NCBI RefSeq assembly: GCF_002198115.1
Contig: NZ_NGNR01000001.1
Location: forward strand, 500,369 to 564,368
Direction: 5' to 3'
Source: Robiginitalea sediminis
GTDB lineage: Bacteria; Bacteroidota; Bacteroidia; Flavobacteriales; Flavobacteriaceae
Length of the DNA stretch: 64,000 nucleotides
Part shown: positions 32,156-45,500 of the stretch, in pieces
Numbering within the stretch: the first letter of the stretch is position 1
Layout: each line of letters opens with the position of its first letter
The notes under the pieces: model-generated
What the model was told of the DNA's origin: nothing
The model's database searches: none
Seen by the model: only the letters and a program-made list of their open reading frames with translations
Made by a program: the position numbers and the translations under genes

Positions 32156-32515
32156 TCAGTTCCTGTTTTTGGACAGTTCTACGGTTACCTGCTGTACATC
32201 TCCCCCAATGGGTGGGTTGATCTTGGATACGGCAACCCTGGCCTGGGTAACAGCCCGCTGTTCCTCCAGGATACGGTCCAGGATACGGGCGGCCACCGTT
32301 TCGATGAGTTTGGTGCGCCGGGCCATTTCCTCCCGGATGATGGTCTGGAGCTGCACGTAGTCTACCGTGTCTTCCAGGTGGTCCGATGCACTTGCCTTTT
32401 GCAGGTCAGCATGAACTTCCAGGTCTACCCGGTAATCGGATCCAATCTTTTCTTCTTCTTTCAGGCAGCCGTGAAACCCGTAAAGCCGCACGTTTTCAAG
32501 CCGGATAATCCCCAT
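32156..32515 (-). CDS. folB: Dihydroneopterin aldolase
   Basis: The 119-residue enzyme splits dihydroneopterin to hydroxymethyl-dihydropterin in folate synthesis. It shows IRLENVRLYGFHGCLKEEE (catalytic Glu region), SDYRVDLEV, the DTVDYVQLQTIIRE motif, TKLIETVAARILDRIL and the C-terminal VAVSKINPPIGGDVQQV carrying the conserved Lys and Pro loop. Normal length. A full promoter (32563-32532) lies in front of it, so it is independent of the sprF gene upstream. Confidence 0.94.
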   Translation of the reverse strand: MGIIRLENVRLYGFHGCLKEEEKIGSDYRVDLEVHADLQKASASDHLEDTVDYVQLQTIIREEMARRTKLIETVAARILDRILEEQRAVTQARVAVSKINPPIGGDVQQVTVELSKNRN

Positions 32516-32531
32516 GGGCGATGTTTTGCTG

Positions 32532-32563
32532 CAAAGCTATGCAAATTGAACCTTCCCGGTCAA
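32532..32563 (-). promoter_or_regulatory. folB promoter
   Basis: On the minus strand TTG (32563-32561) is followed after 21 bases by TAGCTTTG (32539-32532), an exact -7 match 16 bases before the folB ATG. The TTG box overlaps the last codons of sprF. Confidence 0.6.
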
Positions 32564-33522
32564 TAGGTGCAGCGGCAGTTGCTGAGCCCCTGGAAGAGGT
32601 CCATGCCCACGGTAACCACGTGGGTCCCGTAGCTGTAGGCCAGGATATCGTTCAGAATCACCTGTACGGAATACCCGAAGTAGAAATTGCTCTTTTTGAA
32701 ACCTACAAAAGGAGCGATATAGAGCGGCCGTCCGATCTGATCGTTCAGGAAACGGTAGTTGACCCCACCGTAGTAGTAATCTTCGAAATCGTAAAGCCTG
32801 AGCTTTACGTTGAGGTCTGTTTCGGACCGTCCGTCGCTTTCAAAGAGCTTATACAATACGGATGGCTCAATTTCCAGGCGGCTGTTCTTGTTTTTCGAGT
32901 ACCGGAAGCCGGTGTAGACATAATAGTTCCTGAGGTGGTTGGGCTCAAAGACCGGATTAAAGCTCGCCAGGTCCTTGTCTAACAGGTTGGAAGCGTTTAC
33001 ACTTACATAGAACTTATTGTAGCGGTACATAACCCCCACGTCGAAGTTGTGGTTGCTCGTTGAGCGGTCGTCGGTAACACTGGGGTCTATAAACGGGCTG
33101 CCGTCTGCTTCCCGGAATTCTTCAATATCGATCCGGAACTGGTTAAAGTTGTAGGAAATCCCGAAAGACAGGAATTCGTCTTCGTACCGGTCCAGGGTAA
33201 GGTGGTGCGCAAAAGAGAGGCGTGCCCCCTGCTGGCGTGTATACCCGTTTCGGTCATTGTAGAGGAATATTCCCAGGCCGGAGCGGTTCCCGATCCGCGC
33301 ATCTGCGGCCAGGGATTGCGTTTGGGGGGCGTCCTTGATCCCAACCCACTGGCTGAGGCCGTTCAGGCGCACCTTTACGTGGTCACCGATACCCGCATAG
33401 GTGGGCGCCAGCACAAAGGGGTTGTCCGCCAGGTACTGGGAAAGCTGGGGAGAGTTCAACTCCTGGGCGCCCAGGCGGAACGCTGCCAGCATGATCCAAA
33501 AGAAAATGAGTTTCCTGCGCAT
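32560..33522 (-). CDS. sprF: SprF-like outer-membrane protein of the PorP/SprF family
   Basis: The 320-residue protein has a signal peptide (FFWIMLAAFRLGAQ) and the PorP/SprF beta-barrel pattern: N-terminal LNSPQLSQYLADNPFVLAPTYAG and repeated amphipathic strands such as GLGIFLYNDRNGYTRQQG, FDVGVMYRYNKFYVSVNASNLL and YYVYTGFRYSKNKNSRLEIEPS. In Flavobacterium johnsoniae SprF is needed for surface display of SprB by T9SS. Here the gene lies 10 bases behind the giant adhesin gene on the same strand, the same order. The role is inferred from family and synteny. The cysteine-containing end (NCRCTY) is unusual for a barrel terminus. Confidence 0.9.
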   Translation of the reverse strand: MRRKLIFFWIMLAAFRLGAQELNSPQLSQYLADNPFVLAPTYAGIGDHVKVRLNGLSQWVGIKDAPQTQSLAADARIGNRSGLGIFLYNDRNGYTRQQGARLSFAHHLTLDRYEDEFLSFGISYNFNQFRIDIEEFREADGSPFIDPSVTDDRSTSNHNFDVGVMYRYNKFYVSVNASNLLDKDLASFNPVFEPNHLRNYYVYTGFRYSKNKNSRLEIEPSVLYKLFESDGRSETDLNVKLRLYDFEDYYYGGVNYRFLNDQIGRPLYIAPFVGFKKSNFYFGYSVQVILNDILAYSYGTHVVTVGMDLFQGLSNCRCTY

Positions 33523-33532
33523 GGTGTATCGG

Positions 33533-36500
33533 TTAGCGGTAGAGGGTGAAATGTCCTACGAATTCGCGCTGGTCGCGTTCCCCGTTGAGTTTCACTACAT
33601 ACCAGTAGTCTCCGGTAGGCAGTTCCCTGCCGTCGTACATACCGTCCCATCCCTGGGAGCCGTATGAAAGCTCGTCGACTACTCTACCATAACGATCGTA
33701 AATTTTGATTAGTATTTCCGGGAAGCCTTCCGTGTTGTCTGGCATCCATAAGTCGTTGTTTCCATCGCCGTCCGGGGTGAAATAGTTCGGGAATTCGATG
33801 TCTATGAACTCCATGAAGATCTGCGCCTCGGCCACACACCCAAGCTGGTCTACCACCTGGACGGTATACGTTCCGGTTTCGGTGATATAGTAGGTGTTGT
33901 CCGAGCCGTTGTCGTCCCCGTTGAACAGGAAGGTGTATTCCGGGGAACCGCCTTCGGCAATGGCCGTGATCTCGTTGATGTTCCGCTGCTCCAGCACCAG
34001 GGTAAGGGGCTCGAAGCTATCGATCTCAAAGTCGATGGTCTGCACACATCCGTTGGCGTGGGAAATGGCCAGGAAGTGCGGTCCGGGGGCCAGATTGCTG
34101 AAGTCCGCATCCAGCTGCATGGCCGACGGATCGGTGGAATCCAGGGCGTACATGACCTGGTCGCTTACAGACGGGTCTTCCAGGACCACCTCCAGGTAAT
34201 TGTCCGGAAGGGTGTCGGTACACTCGTAGACAGGCGTTACCACAGCGTTGAGGTTAACCCCGGGCATCACTTCTACAATAACATTGGTTTCGCAATCCTG
34301 GGCATCCCGGATGAAGATCACGTAGGTTCCGGCTGCCAGGTCCGGGAAGCTGGTCTGTCCGGGTACGAAATCGGCATCCTGGTTGGAGTTGAAAGCCGTG
34401 CGGTAAGGCGCGGTGCCGCCGCTGATGGTAATGTCTATGGCCCCGTCTGCGCTACCGGCGCAAACTTCCGGGGTGGAGACGTAATCTACCTGGAGCGGCA
34501 TGGGCTCCGAGATGGTGAACTGGAAGGTGATGAAACACCCGTTTTCGTCCTGGGCAATGACATCGTATACCCCGGCCGCCAACTCGGTGAAGACGTTTTC
34601 GTCGTCGAACTGGTCGAGGTTCGGGCTAATGGCGTACAGGATGTTGCCCGTTCCCCCTGAAACCTCAACGGTAATGGTTCCGTCGTCTTCGCCCGCACAG
34701 GTTACATCGGTGAATTCCTCCCGGTCGATCTGCAAGGGCACCGGTTCGGTGATGATGATCTCGGAAGTCACGGCCTCACAGTCCTGGCTGGTTACGCGGA
34801 TCCAGTAGCTGCCCACGCCCAGGGAGGCGAAGGTGCCACCGGCCTGGGGCCCGGCAAGGAGGTTGGACAGGGCTGCATCCCCGAAGAGTTCATACTGGTA
34901 GTTTCCGAGCCCTCCTGTAGCCGTGGCCACAAGGGAAGCGGTCATCTCGCCGGTACAATTGATGATTGCCGCACTGTCGTCTATGTCGATGGTAAGCGGG
35001 GGTACTGCTTCAATGCTGACCTGGTTCGAGAGGTTGGCCTCACATCCCTGGGCATCCCGCACATAGTACTGATAGACGCCATCGGTTACGCTGAAGGTAT
35101 GGGTATCGCCACCGGACATGGGGGTATAGCTGAGACCGTCAGCGGAGAATTCATAGGGTGCCGTTCCGCCGCTTGCGGTCAGGATCATTTCGGCATTGGT
35201 GGTACAGGTAAGCATGGCAGTCTGTACCAGGTTGCTCTCCACTTCCGAGGGTTCGCTGATGGTTACCTGAACGGTTTCCACATCGCAGCTCCAGCCGTCC
35301 GTAACGGTAATGCTGTAGATGCCGGAGCCAAGGCCTGTAAATACAGGGCTGCTTTGGGCACCTGAGGTGAATTCGATCACGGTTCCGCTGGCATCGTAGT
35401 AATTGAGCTGGTACTGGTAGTTTCCGGACCCGCCGGCAACGCTGATGGCCGTAACCACCCCGTTGGTGTCTCCGTAGCAGGCCAGCACGGCAGGCGCTGC
35501 GGTAATATCCGCGCTAACCGGAACCGGTTGGACCAGGTTGATGGCATCGTTCAGCACACAACCTGCCGCATCGGTCACCACAACAGTATAGGCGCCCTCG
35601 GCCAGGCCGGTGAAAAGGTACGCCCCCACATTGGTGGCTGTGTAGGCCTGGCCTGTGGTGGTGTTGGTCAGTACGATATCGTACGGGCCGAATCCGCCGG
35701 CAGGGGTAATCTGGATTTCTCCCTGGTCGTTGGAACAGGTTACATCGGCCATCTGGGCCACAACTGCCGTCAGCGGCATATCCGGGGATACGATGGTAAT
35801 GGTGTTGCTGTCTTCGGCACAGAACGGGGTCGCGGTTTCGGTAATCCGGACAAAGTAGTTGCCGCCGCTCAGTCCGTTAACCGTTATGGGGTTAGTGGCT
35901 GTGGAAGCGCTTCCGGTGATTCCGGTAGTAACCCCGGAGGCCTGGAATACTTCGTAATCGTAGGTGCCGGTGTACCCGCTGATGTTAATTGAGAGGGCGC
36001 CATCGGCCCCGCCAAAGCAGGTAACCGGGCTAACCGGGCTCGCCACCGCCTGAATCAGGTCGTAGGGAGCTACATCGTACGGCAGGGTGGTGGTGTAGCA
36101 ACCTGTGGCATTGTCTGTGATCCGGAAGACATAGCTGCCGGGCACGGTGAGTTCAAAAACCGCTGTGGTGTTCGTGGGGGTGGCCACTAAGGCCCCGTCC
36201 GGGTTACCCACAGGCAGGAGTTCGAAGGTATAGCTATTGGCCGGGTTGCCGTCGTCAGTTACTGTTACCAGAACCTCTTCGGGGTTCAGGCAGGTAATGG
36301 CGGCATTCTGGCTTACCGCAGCCGTAAAGGCATTGATCGGTTCCAGGGTCACAGGGGCTGTTGCCACACAACCGTTGGCGTCGCGTACATAGACGGTGAG
36401 GTTCTGGGTCATACCGGTATCGGCCACATTAAAGGTGTTGGCCGTCTGGTAGTTGGACCCGTCCAGGCTGTACAGGTAAGGCGCTGTTCCTGCCCCCACA

Positions 36501-39500
36501 GGTACCGTGGCGGTTATCAGGGAGGTGCTTACTGTATTGTCTGGCGCACAGGCAAAGGCCGTTGCTGCAGCCGTAAGGGTCAGCAGGGTGGGCTCTGTAA
36601 TGGTAACGTTTTCGGTAGCCGTACAGGACAGGGCAGAAATGGCTTCCACTACATAGTTTCCTGCAGAGAGTCCGTCGAAGAGCGGGCTGGATTGCGGCCC
36701 GGCGATAGGTACGCCTCCCTGGTACAGGATATAAGTGTAGGGCGGGTTGTCATTGACGCCCGGAGCCGAGGCCTGCAGGTTAACGCGGATGCTGCCGTCG
36801 CTGCCGCCGTTACAGCTTACATCGGTTACTGTAGACGGGTTGAGCGTTACCGGGGTGGGGGCCGCCAGGGCAACCGCCAGGGTCTCGGTACAGTTCGGAG
36901 TGGTATCCAGGTCGCTCACCACAAAGGTGTAGGTCCCGGCCTGGCTCAGTCCGGTAAAGACGCCGGTATTATTGCTGGCGGTGGTGGTCCCATCCGGGAA
37001 GGTTACGGTATAATCGAAATTCCCGGAGCCGCCAGTGGTGGTAATGGTGATTTCACCATCCGGGGTAACGGTACAATCCAGGGGCTTGTCTACCGTACCC
37101 ACCAGGGTCATTTCATCATAGAGAACTTCCGGGCCTACCACAACGCTACAGCCCCATTGGTCGGTAATCCGGACTTCGTAGGAGCCGCCTCCGAGGTTGC
37201 TGAAAACGGGGCCGCTTTGGGAAGCCCCATAATTGCTGCCGTTGAGGATGAGCTGGTACGTATAGTTGCTGCCCTGGCCGCCGCTAACACCCACCACTTC
37301 GATTTCGCCTTCCAGGTTGGTACAGTTTTCCTGGTTGATCTGGAGGGTTGCGGTAATCGGGGCTGGGTCGGCCAGAACGATATTGTTCAGGATCATTTCC
37401 TGGCATCCCTGGGCATCGATAATCCATGCCTCATAGGTGCCCGCCCCCAGGTTTGCGAAGAGGGGCGAACCGGTAAAGTCGCCAGGACCGGAAGGCGCGG
37501 AGGTACCCACATAGTAGGCATAGCCGCCCCATCCGCCCTGGACGTTATAGATTTCGATGCTGCCATCCATGCCGGCGCAGGTAATCGGGTTCACTTCCAC
37601 GCTGGCGCTAAGGGCAGCGGGAGGCCCGGCAATATTGAACAGCTCGGTCTGGGCACACTGGGGCGCACCCGTCTGGGTCATTTCCACCAGGTATTCCCCT
37701 GCAAAGAGCGGGATGGCAGCCGTTGGCCCGTTGGTGGGGCTGTTGCCACTAACCACCACCACGTCGTCTGCAGTGTTGGCAGGGGTCCCGTTGGTGTCGT
37801 AAATGGTCCAGTCGAACCCACCTGCGTAAGTGGCGTCTACCAGCTCCAGGGTTACCTGGCCGGACTGGGTGCCGAAACAGGTTACGTCCTGGAGGATATC
37901 CACGGCAATATCGAAGGTGTTGGGGTCTGTGAGGGATTCTACCACGCTGAGTTCACACCCGGTGCCGGTATGGCGGACCAGGAAGGAATAGGTCCCTGCA
38001 CTAAGGCCGCCGAACACATTGGAGGGCTGCCAGGTGGCGCCGTTGTCGATGCTGTATTCGAACAGGGCCGTATTGCCGGTAGTGGATGTGGCGGTGAGGG
38101 TAATTTCACCGTCTGCACCCGGTACGCAGCTCAAGGGGTTGGTAATAGCCGCGGTAAGGGTAAGCAGCTCGTCATAGGCCGGGATTATGGCTGTTGTGCT
38201 GCCAACACAGCCATTGCTGTCATAGACATTGATGATGTAGCTGCCACCGGCCGTGGTGGTTTCGGTGTACAGGGGGTTGTTCCCGCTCTGGACCACAAGG
38301 TCATCGGCTGTGGAGGGGGTTCCCTGGTCGTTGATGAATTCGTACACCGTGTATACGCCGCTTCCGCCGGTTATGCCCGCTGCGTTGACGGTGATGGTCG
38401 CCAGGCTGGGGTTGTTGCCGGTGGGGCAGGCAAATGGGGTAACGGCAGGGGCTGGTACAGCAATCGGGTTGGGTTCGGCAATGACGATCCCGGTAATAAC
38501 TGCGGTACACCCATTGGTCCCGGTAGCGGTGATGTCGTAGGTGCCTGCCGGCAGGTTTTCGAAGGTGTCTGTCGCAGCATTGAAGGTCCCCGCCACAGGG
38601 CTGATGCTATAGGTCAGCGGGTTGATGCCGGTATCGGTCTGGAACAGCTGGATGGTCCCGTCGGAGTCCCCGTTACAGGTCACGTCAGTGTGTGCTTCGG
38701 TAAACTGGGGCAACACGGCCGGGGGCACTTCCACATCTATGGTGCCCAAACAGTTGGGGACCGAGGTGCTGGTGTCGTAAATGGTTATGGTGTAGGTGCC
38801 CGGGGCGCTGGCCTGGTCCCAGATGTAGGGGTTGGAAGGCAGGGCGCCACGCGCCTGGTTAACGGGGCCGGAAACCTCGTAGTCATAGCTTCCGGATCCG
38901 GAAGTTACGTCAATGGTGATTTCCGCGTTGTTGTTGGGCGCGGGTTCACAATCCAACAGGGTGGTCAGGCCGGCATTGAACTGCAGGGGCGGCTCTATGC
39001 TGAAGGGGTCGGTATCGGCACAGCCATGTACGCCGCGTACGGCGATGGACTGCCCCGCTCCGGAACTCAGTCCGGTAACGGTGTACTGGTTGAGCCCGTT
39101 GAATGTAACGGGTTGCCAGGCCCCTCCGTTCACGCTTATCTGGTATGGAGGCATACCTGCAGAGGTTAGGGTGACCAGGACCTCAAAGGTGCCTTCGGCC
39201 ACACACTCATCCACCACGGAAAGCGCAATTTCAGGACGGGGGTCGAGCCCCACGGTAACGGGGTCGGACTGGATACAGTCGTTGGCGTCCTTTACGTATA
39301 CGATGTAGTCTCCGGCTTCCACGTTGGCAGTGGTATTGCTGATCCATCCCAGGTCTGAAGCAACAGGGGCCGGGGCGGTATCGGGCAGGTACTGAAAGGT
39401 ATAGGGCGGGGTCCCGAACTGGGCCGTGGCCGTAATAATGCCCGCATTGGGGTTACAGTTGTCATTCTGGGGAGAATCCGCTGTAACCTGGAGCAGGTTG

Positions 39501-42500
39501 GTAGACTGAGTTATGGTAAAGTCCGGGGTGGCAATAGAACACCCGTTAAAGGCCCCGCCTACCTCGGTGAGCAGGACATAGTATACCCCCTGGTCCAGCG
39601 GACCCAGGTTGGTCAGGGTAACAGGCCCTGCCGGGGGGTTTACCGGGATGGTTCCGGAAACCACGGGGGCTACCGGAGCATTAGACTGGAAGTTGAATAC
39701 CTGGTAGTCCACAGCTGTGGCCCCGGCATCGAAATTGTCGATGTCGAAGGTGATGCTGCCATCGGCTGCCCCGGTACAGGTGATGTTCCTGGGGAGCATG
39801 GAGCTCACGGTCATGTTGGACGGGCTGTTAATGGGCGCAGCAGCCGTCTCGAAATAGTAACAGTTGGTGGTCAGGTCGTGTACCACAAACGTATAGGTGA
39901 TCCCGGCGGTAAGCCCGGTAAAAGTCGCAGTGTCTCCGCCCAGGATATCCGGCCCCTGGTAGCTGCCGGAATACGGCACGGTGTAGCTGTCCAGGATGGC
40001 GAACTCATAGTTTCCGGAGCCCACTACGGAAGATACCGTTACAATGGCGGTTCCTCCAACGGCACAATCTACCGTGGCGGTGCTTACGTCAATATCGAGG
40101 TCGTCCGGCGGGGAGGCGATGATGTTGGTGGTCAGCAGGGAACACCCGTTGGCATCCACTACATCCACCTCGTAGATCCCGAATTCCAGGATGCTGAAGG
40201 TATGGTCTTCGCCCCCGGCTGTGGTGGTATAGGAAGCTGAATACCCGTTGTTCCCAGTCAGGTAGTAGGTGTATTCCGCTGTGCCCCCGGTCAGGTTTTC
40301 CACGGAGATGGATCCCGGGTCTGTCCCGGATACCGGGTTACAGGTAATGGGGGTCAGGTTAATGGTATAGTTGATGGGGTCCGGTTGGCTGATGGTTACC
40401 GGGAAGGGTGCAGACACACAACCCTTGGCGTCGGTAACGGTCACCTCGTAATTCCCAGCCGGAAGGCCGGTGGTCTGGGTCCCGTAGTTGGTGGGGCCGG
40501 AGGTTTCCACAACGTTCACCACATAGGGCCCGAAGCCTACTGAGGTGTCGATGACCACGTCCAGCATTCCGGTCAGGTCGCCGTTACAGAGGATGTCTGT
40601 AGGGGTAACGGAGGTTATCACAGGGGTTTCGGTGGGGGAAACCACAACCGGGCCGGTGGTTACCACACATGCCGTGGGGGCTGTGGTGTCGGTGACCCGG
40701 AACACATAGGTGCCGTCGGTATTCGTGCTGAAGGTATTTCCGGCAAATCCGGTCGTATTCCAGGTGGTTCCGGCATCGTCGGACCACTCATAGGAGTAGG
40801 TGCCGGAGGCTCCGGACGCATTGACGTCTATGGTGGCCGGGGCCAGACAGGTCAGATCGGCTGTCAGCACCGCGCTGGCCAGGAGTTGCGGGTTTATGGT
40901 TACGGTAATGGGCGTGCCCACACACCCATAGGCATCACGTACATTGATGTCGTAGGTTCCGGCACTGAGGTTGCCAAAGGTGTAGGTGGTAGCGGTAACC
41001 GGGCTTGGGGTAAGCCAGGGTCCGCCATCGATGTTGAACAGGTAGCCCCCGTTTCCGTCGGTAACGGTAACCAGGATTTCCCCGTCGTTGTTCCCGCTGT
41101 AACAGGCCGTAGGCTGGGCGGTAAAGGTCAGGGTCTGGGGCGGTGCAATGGTAATGGCCACATCAATGGGGTCGTCGCACCCGTTGGCGTCGCGTACCCG
41201 CACGATGTAGTCCCCTGCCGGAACAGCGGTAAAGACCGCACTGCCCTGGTAGGCGGTAATGACCCCGCCCAGGTTGTCCTCCAGCTGGTACTGGTAAGCA
41301 GCGGTGCCGCCAACCGCAGATGCCGTAATGGTTGCACCGGCATTGGTACAACTGATTTCATCCGTTATGGTTGCCGAAGCGACCAGGGCCGCAGGTTCGG
41401 TAAGGGTTGCATTCAGGGTAATGGCACAGCTGGGGTCCAGCACATCGCGCACCTCAATGGTATACGGGCCGGCTGCCAGGCCGCTGAGGGTGATGGGGCT
41501 GCTGGTCTGGGGGGTCGAGAAGCCACCGCCGTTCACCTGGTATTCGAACCCGTTCACATTGTCGAAATTTTCGACTTCAAAAACCAGTTCCCCGGAACTG
41601 TCTGCGTTGCAAAGCAGGTTGCTCTGACTTGTCAGGGAGGCACCGAAGGCCAGACCTGTCGCTACGTTTACGGCAATATTCGTGGTACAATCGCTCCCGT
41701 AGTTTACGGTAACCAGGTGGTTGCCCGGGGCAACCCCTGTGAAGGCATTGGAGGCCTGGAAGGCGCCGCCGTCCAGGGAATAGGTGTAGGACGGGTCTGC
41801 CGGAAGGACGGTAATATCGCCCGTACCATCGCAATTATAGGCTACACTTGTGCTCAGGACCGGTTCTGCAGGAAGGGGGTCGAGGATCAATGCAGGCAGG
41901 GTAAGGACACAGCCTACCGCATTGGCATCCCGCACCCGGATGGTATAAGTCCCATCGGTAAGACCGGAGTACACGATTCCCCCGGCTGTAGGGGCGCTCC
42001 AGGCACCGCCGCTGAGGCTGTACTGGTAAGAGCCGGATCCGCCACTGGTGGGGGTTACGCCTCCTACAGTGATCTCGCCCAGCTGCAGGCAGGTGAAGGC
42101 CTGGGTAATGGCCGCTTCGGCCACCAGGGCCGCAGGCTCGTTAATGGTTACCACATCGGTGGCTTCACACCCTTCCGCATCCTGGATCCGGAGGTTGTAC
42201 GTGCCGGCCGGCAGGTTCACAAAGTTGGGGGTTGTTTGGTAGGTCGCCCCGTCGTTGATGCTGTAAAGATAGGGGGCATTGCCGCCGCCCGCTGCTATGG
42301 AAATAGCACCAGAGCTGTCTCCAAAGCAAAGCACGTCGGTAACAGTAGGCACAAGGGTGAGAGGTGGGTCCTGGGCAATGGTCAGGTCCAGGGCCGCCTC
42401 GCAATAGCCGGCCGCGCCGTTGTTGTCGCGCACATATACATCGTAATCGCCGGGTCCGGTAACGGTAATGGTATTGGAAGCCCCGAAATCGGCAGGGACA

Positions 42501-45500
42501 GGAGCTACCCCGTCAGCTACCACGGCGTAAACAAAACTACCATCCCCTCCGGCTGCGGTAATCACGACATCGGTGTCGGTGGCGCACGCTGTAATGGGGT
42601 CTGCGGTGGCAGAAAGGGTCAGCTCCGGGTCTACCGTGATGGTGGCCGTGTCCGTACAGTCGTTGCCGTCAATCACATCCACGGTATAGGTTCCCGGGCC
42701 CAGGCCGGAAAATACGTTGGAAGGCCCGTATGCTCCGTTGTTGATGCGGTAGAGGAAGTTCCCGTCGCCCCCGGAAGTAACCGTTGCGGTCAGGATGAGC
42801 CCTGTGGCATCGTCGTAGCAAATGTCGTTGGCGGTCAGGTCCAGCACCGGGGGAACCGCTGCAACCAGGGTAACCACTGAGGTGGCTACACAACCGTTGG
42901 CATCGGTTACTGTGGCGGTGTAGTCCCCTGGGAGCACAAGGCCGGTAAAGGTCCCGCTGCCATTGGTCACCGCGGTGGCGTCCGGGTAAGTCAGGGTATA
43001 GGAATACCCGCCCCATCCGTCAGCGGCAGACAACACGATGGTACCGGGGGCCAGACAGGTAGGCTGGGTGGTTGTAACCGCCAGTGTCATGGCAGCCAGG
43101 GGTTCTTCTATGGTTACAGAGGCGGAGTCGCTGCAATTGGTATCCGTATCGGTAACCGTAATATCATAAGTGCCGGCAGCGAGGCCGGTCAGGGAGATGG
43201 AAGCATTGGTTTCCCCGGTCCCGGAGAACCCTGCCGGTCCGGTAATGTTATAATCGTAGGAGGTGGCAAACCCGGAAATACTGAAAAGGGCCTCCCCGTC
43301 GGCATCCCCGAAACAGGTTACCGGGCTTATTTGCTGCCCGCTAACCGTAATGGGGGTAATGGGGTTGATGGTCAGGTTTTCCTGGTAGGTACACCCATTG
43401 GCGTCGGTGACGCGGAAGGTGTAGGTGTCGGGTGCCAGGCCGTTAAAGGTGGCGCTGTTCCCGGCCGTCGCGTCTGCGGCAATGGGGGCAGGCGCGATGA
43501 TTTCTATGGTAAACGGCGCAGTGCCATTGGACACAGTGGCGGTGACATCTGTAGTTTGGGCCGGGCACGTCAGGGCCGTAGTTGTGAAGCTGAGGTCATC
43601 CGGCAGGTTGAGCGGGTCGATGGCGATGGGCGCAGTTTGCACTGTACACCCGTTGGCATCGCGCACGGTAATGGTATAGTTCCCGGCCGTTAGCCCGGTG
43701 AAGGTGTCGGAGGCCCCGAAGGCAAGCCCATCAATGCTGTATTCGTAAGGGGCTGTTCCGCCGGCTACATTCTGGGCCTGGATTATTCCATCCTGCAGAC
43801 AGGTGTATGCCTGGGTGAGGGCGGCATCTGCCGCAAGGCCCGCTGCGGGCCCGGAAATCGTCTGGTATTCGAAGTAGTCACAGGAAGCGCTTCCCTTGCG
43901 CTGGTTGATGACAATGGCATAATCCCCCGCAGGCAGCCCCGGGAAGTTCCCGGAGGTATTGGTAGCCAACGCATTGGCATAGTCGTAGTTGTTTTCGTCA
44001 AACCCTGCGCCGTTAAAAAGGTAATAGGTGAGCTGGTACCCATTGTCGTCCAGCAGGTTGAATTGGATGCTTCCGGAGGCATCCCCGAAACAGAGTGCAT
44101 CCAGAACCGTGGTGGGGTCAAACTCGGCCGAAGGCCTGAATTCGATTTCCACGGGGTTGGAAATGGCAAAACAGTTATTGCGGTCCACCACCACAAAGAG
44201 GTAGGTTCCCGGGTCGAGGATGTCGAAGATCTGGCTGGTCTGGAATTCGGAGGATGGGATGGACGCGGGGTCCGGGTATGAGATCTGGGTGACCCCACCT
44301 TCGTCTGTATATTCCCAAATGGCATAGGTGTGCGGGGTTTGCCCCCCGGTCGAAGACATCTGGATGTTTCCTTCCCGGCAGGTAATGTGCTGGGATATGC
44401 GCGCTTCGAGTTCCAGGTCGGACTGGTCCAGGATTATCACCTGTTCGGTGTGCAGACACCCGTCGTCGGTAGTCACGCGAACATCGTAGGTGCCCGCATT
44501 GAGGTTGTCGAAGGTGTAATTGTTGTCCATGCTGGGGCCGAAGGTGTCCACCACGGTCCCGCCCTGGGAGATTTCGTAATAGTATTGCGGCTCCACGTCC
44601 AGAACGGAAATCGCGATAGCGCCCAGGCCGTTGCAATCCACATCCTGAGGAGTCACATCCACCTGGAAATCGCGGGTCAGGATCCCGATATCGCTAACAA
44701 AAAACTCGCATCCGTCTACCACGCCCACCTGGCGCATAGCCACGGTGTAAGCCCCGTTGCTGGCGATGTCGAAGCTGGGCCCGTTCCCGGCGCTGTAGGG
44801 CACCAATACGTTCCCTGATACGGCATCCAGCAGCTGGTATTCGTAGTCTGCCGGCATGTTGGTTACCGTGATATTCCCGGGGGAGGCACAGATAATGTCG
44901 CGGGAGGTGTACTGGGGGTTGAGCGGGTTCTTAAAAATGTTGAAATAGAAGCGGGTAAAACAACCATTCTGGTAGTTGATCACCACCCGGTATTCCCCCG
45001 CATCGGCGGCCAGGAAGTCATTGCCTGTGTCTACCTGGTTCCAGGTACAGGCGGAATTTTTATTGGCACAGTCGTCTCCGGCGTCGGAACAGCTGCCCTC
45101 GTCCAGGCGCTCCCAGACAATGCTGGTGGCATCCGGGATATTGATCTCGATGAGCTCGGTATCGTTGAGCCCGCAAAGGAACACCTTGGGCAGCAGATCC
45201 CCGTCGTTGGGGCAGGTAACCACTTCCCCGTCTACGGTGTTGCTCGGGTCGTTGATTAAAGTAATGATGGGGTTCACCTGGGTCTGGCCCGGCAGGACCA
45301 CCTCGATGATTTCCTCGAACCCTTTACAGGGGTCGGCCACGATTTTGTCTACGATGTACTGCCCGGTTTCGGTAACCAGCAGCGTGCTGGGGTCGTTGTC
45401 CGGGTCCCCGTCGGTAATCACCGTGTCGCCGGCATCGATAAGCCCGTCCCCGTTGTTGTCCAGGTACCAGATATAGCTGTCGAAATTGTCCCCGGCATCC

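Noticed and set aside
36692-39169. Open frame of 825 codons antisense to sprB
   Set aside because: The frame is the complement of SprB repeat codons rich in GC at the third position. Its translation is Gly/Val/Ala/His-rich without any domain, and SprB itself is unmistakable.
40886-42880. Open frame of 664 codons antisense to sprB
   Set aside because: Same explanation: low-complexity translation that mirrors the repeat array, with no start context or homology.
34957-44092. Tandem repeats as a CRISPR array or non-coding satellite
   Set aside because: The units are about 260 bases, keep one reading frame throughout and translate to SprB repeats. There are no short identical repeats with unique spacers.
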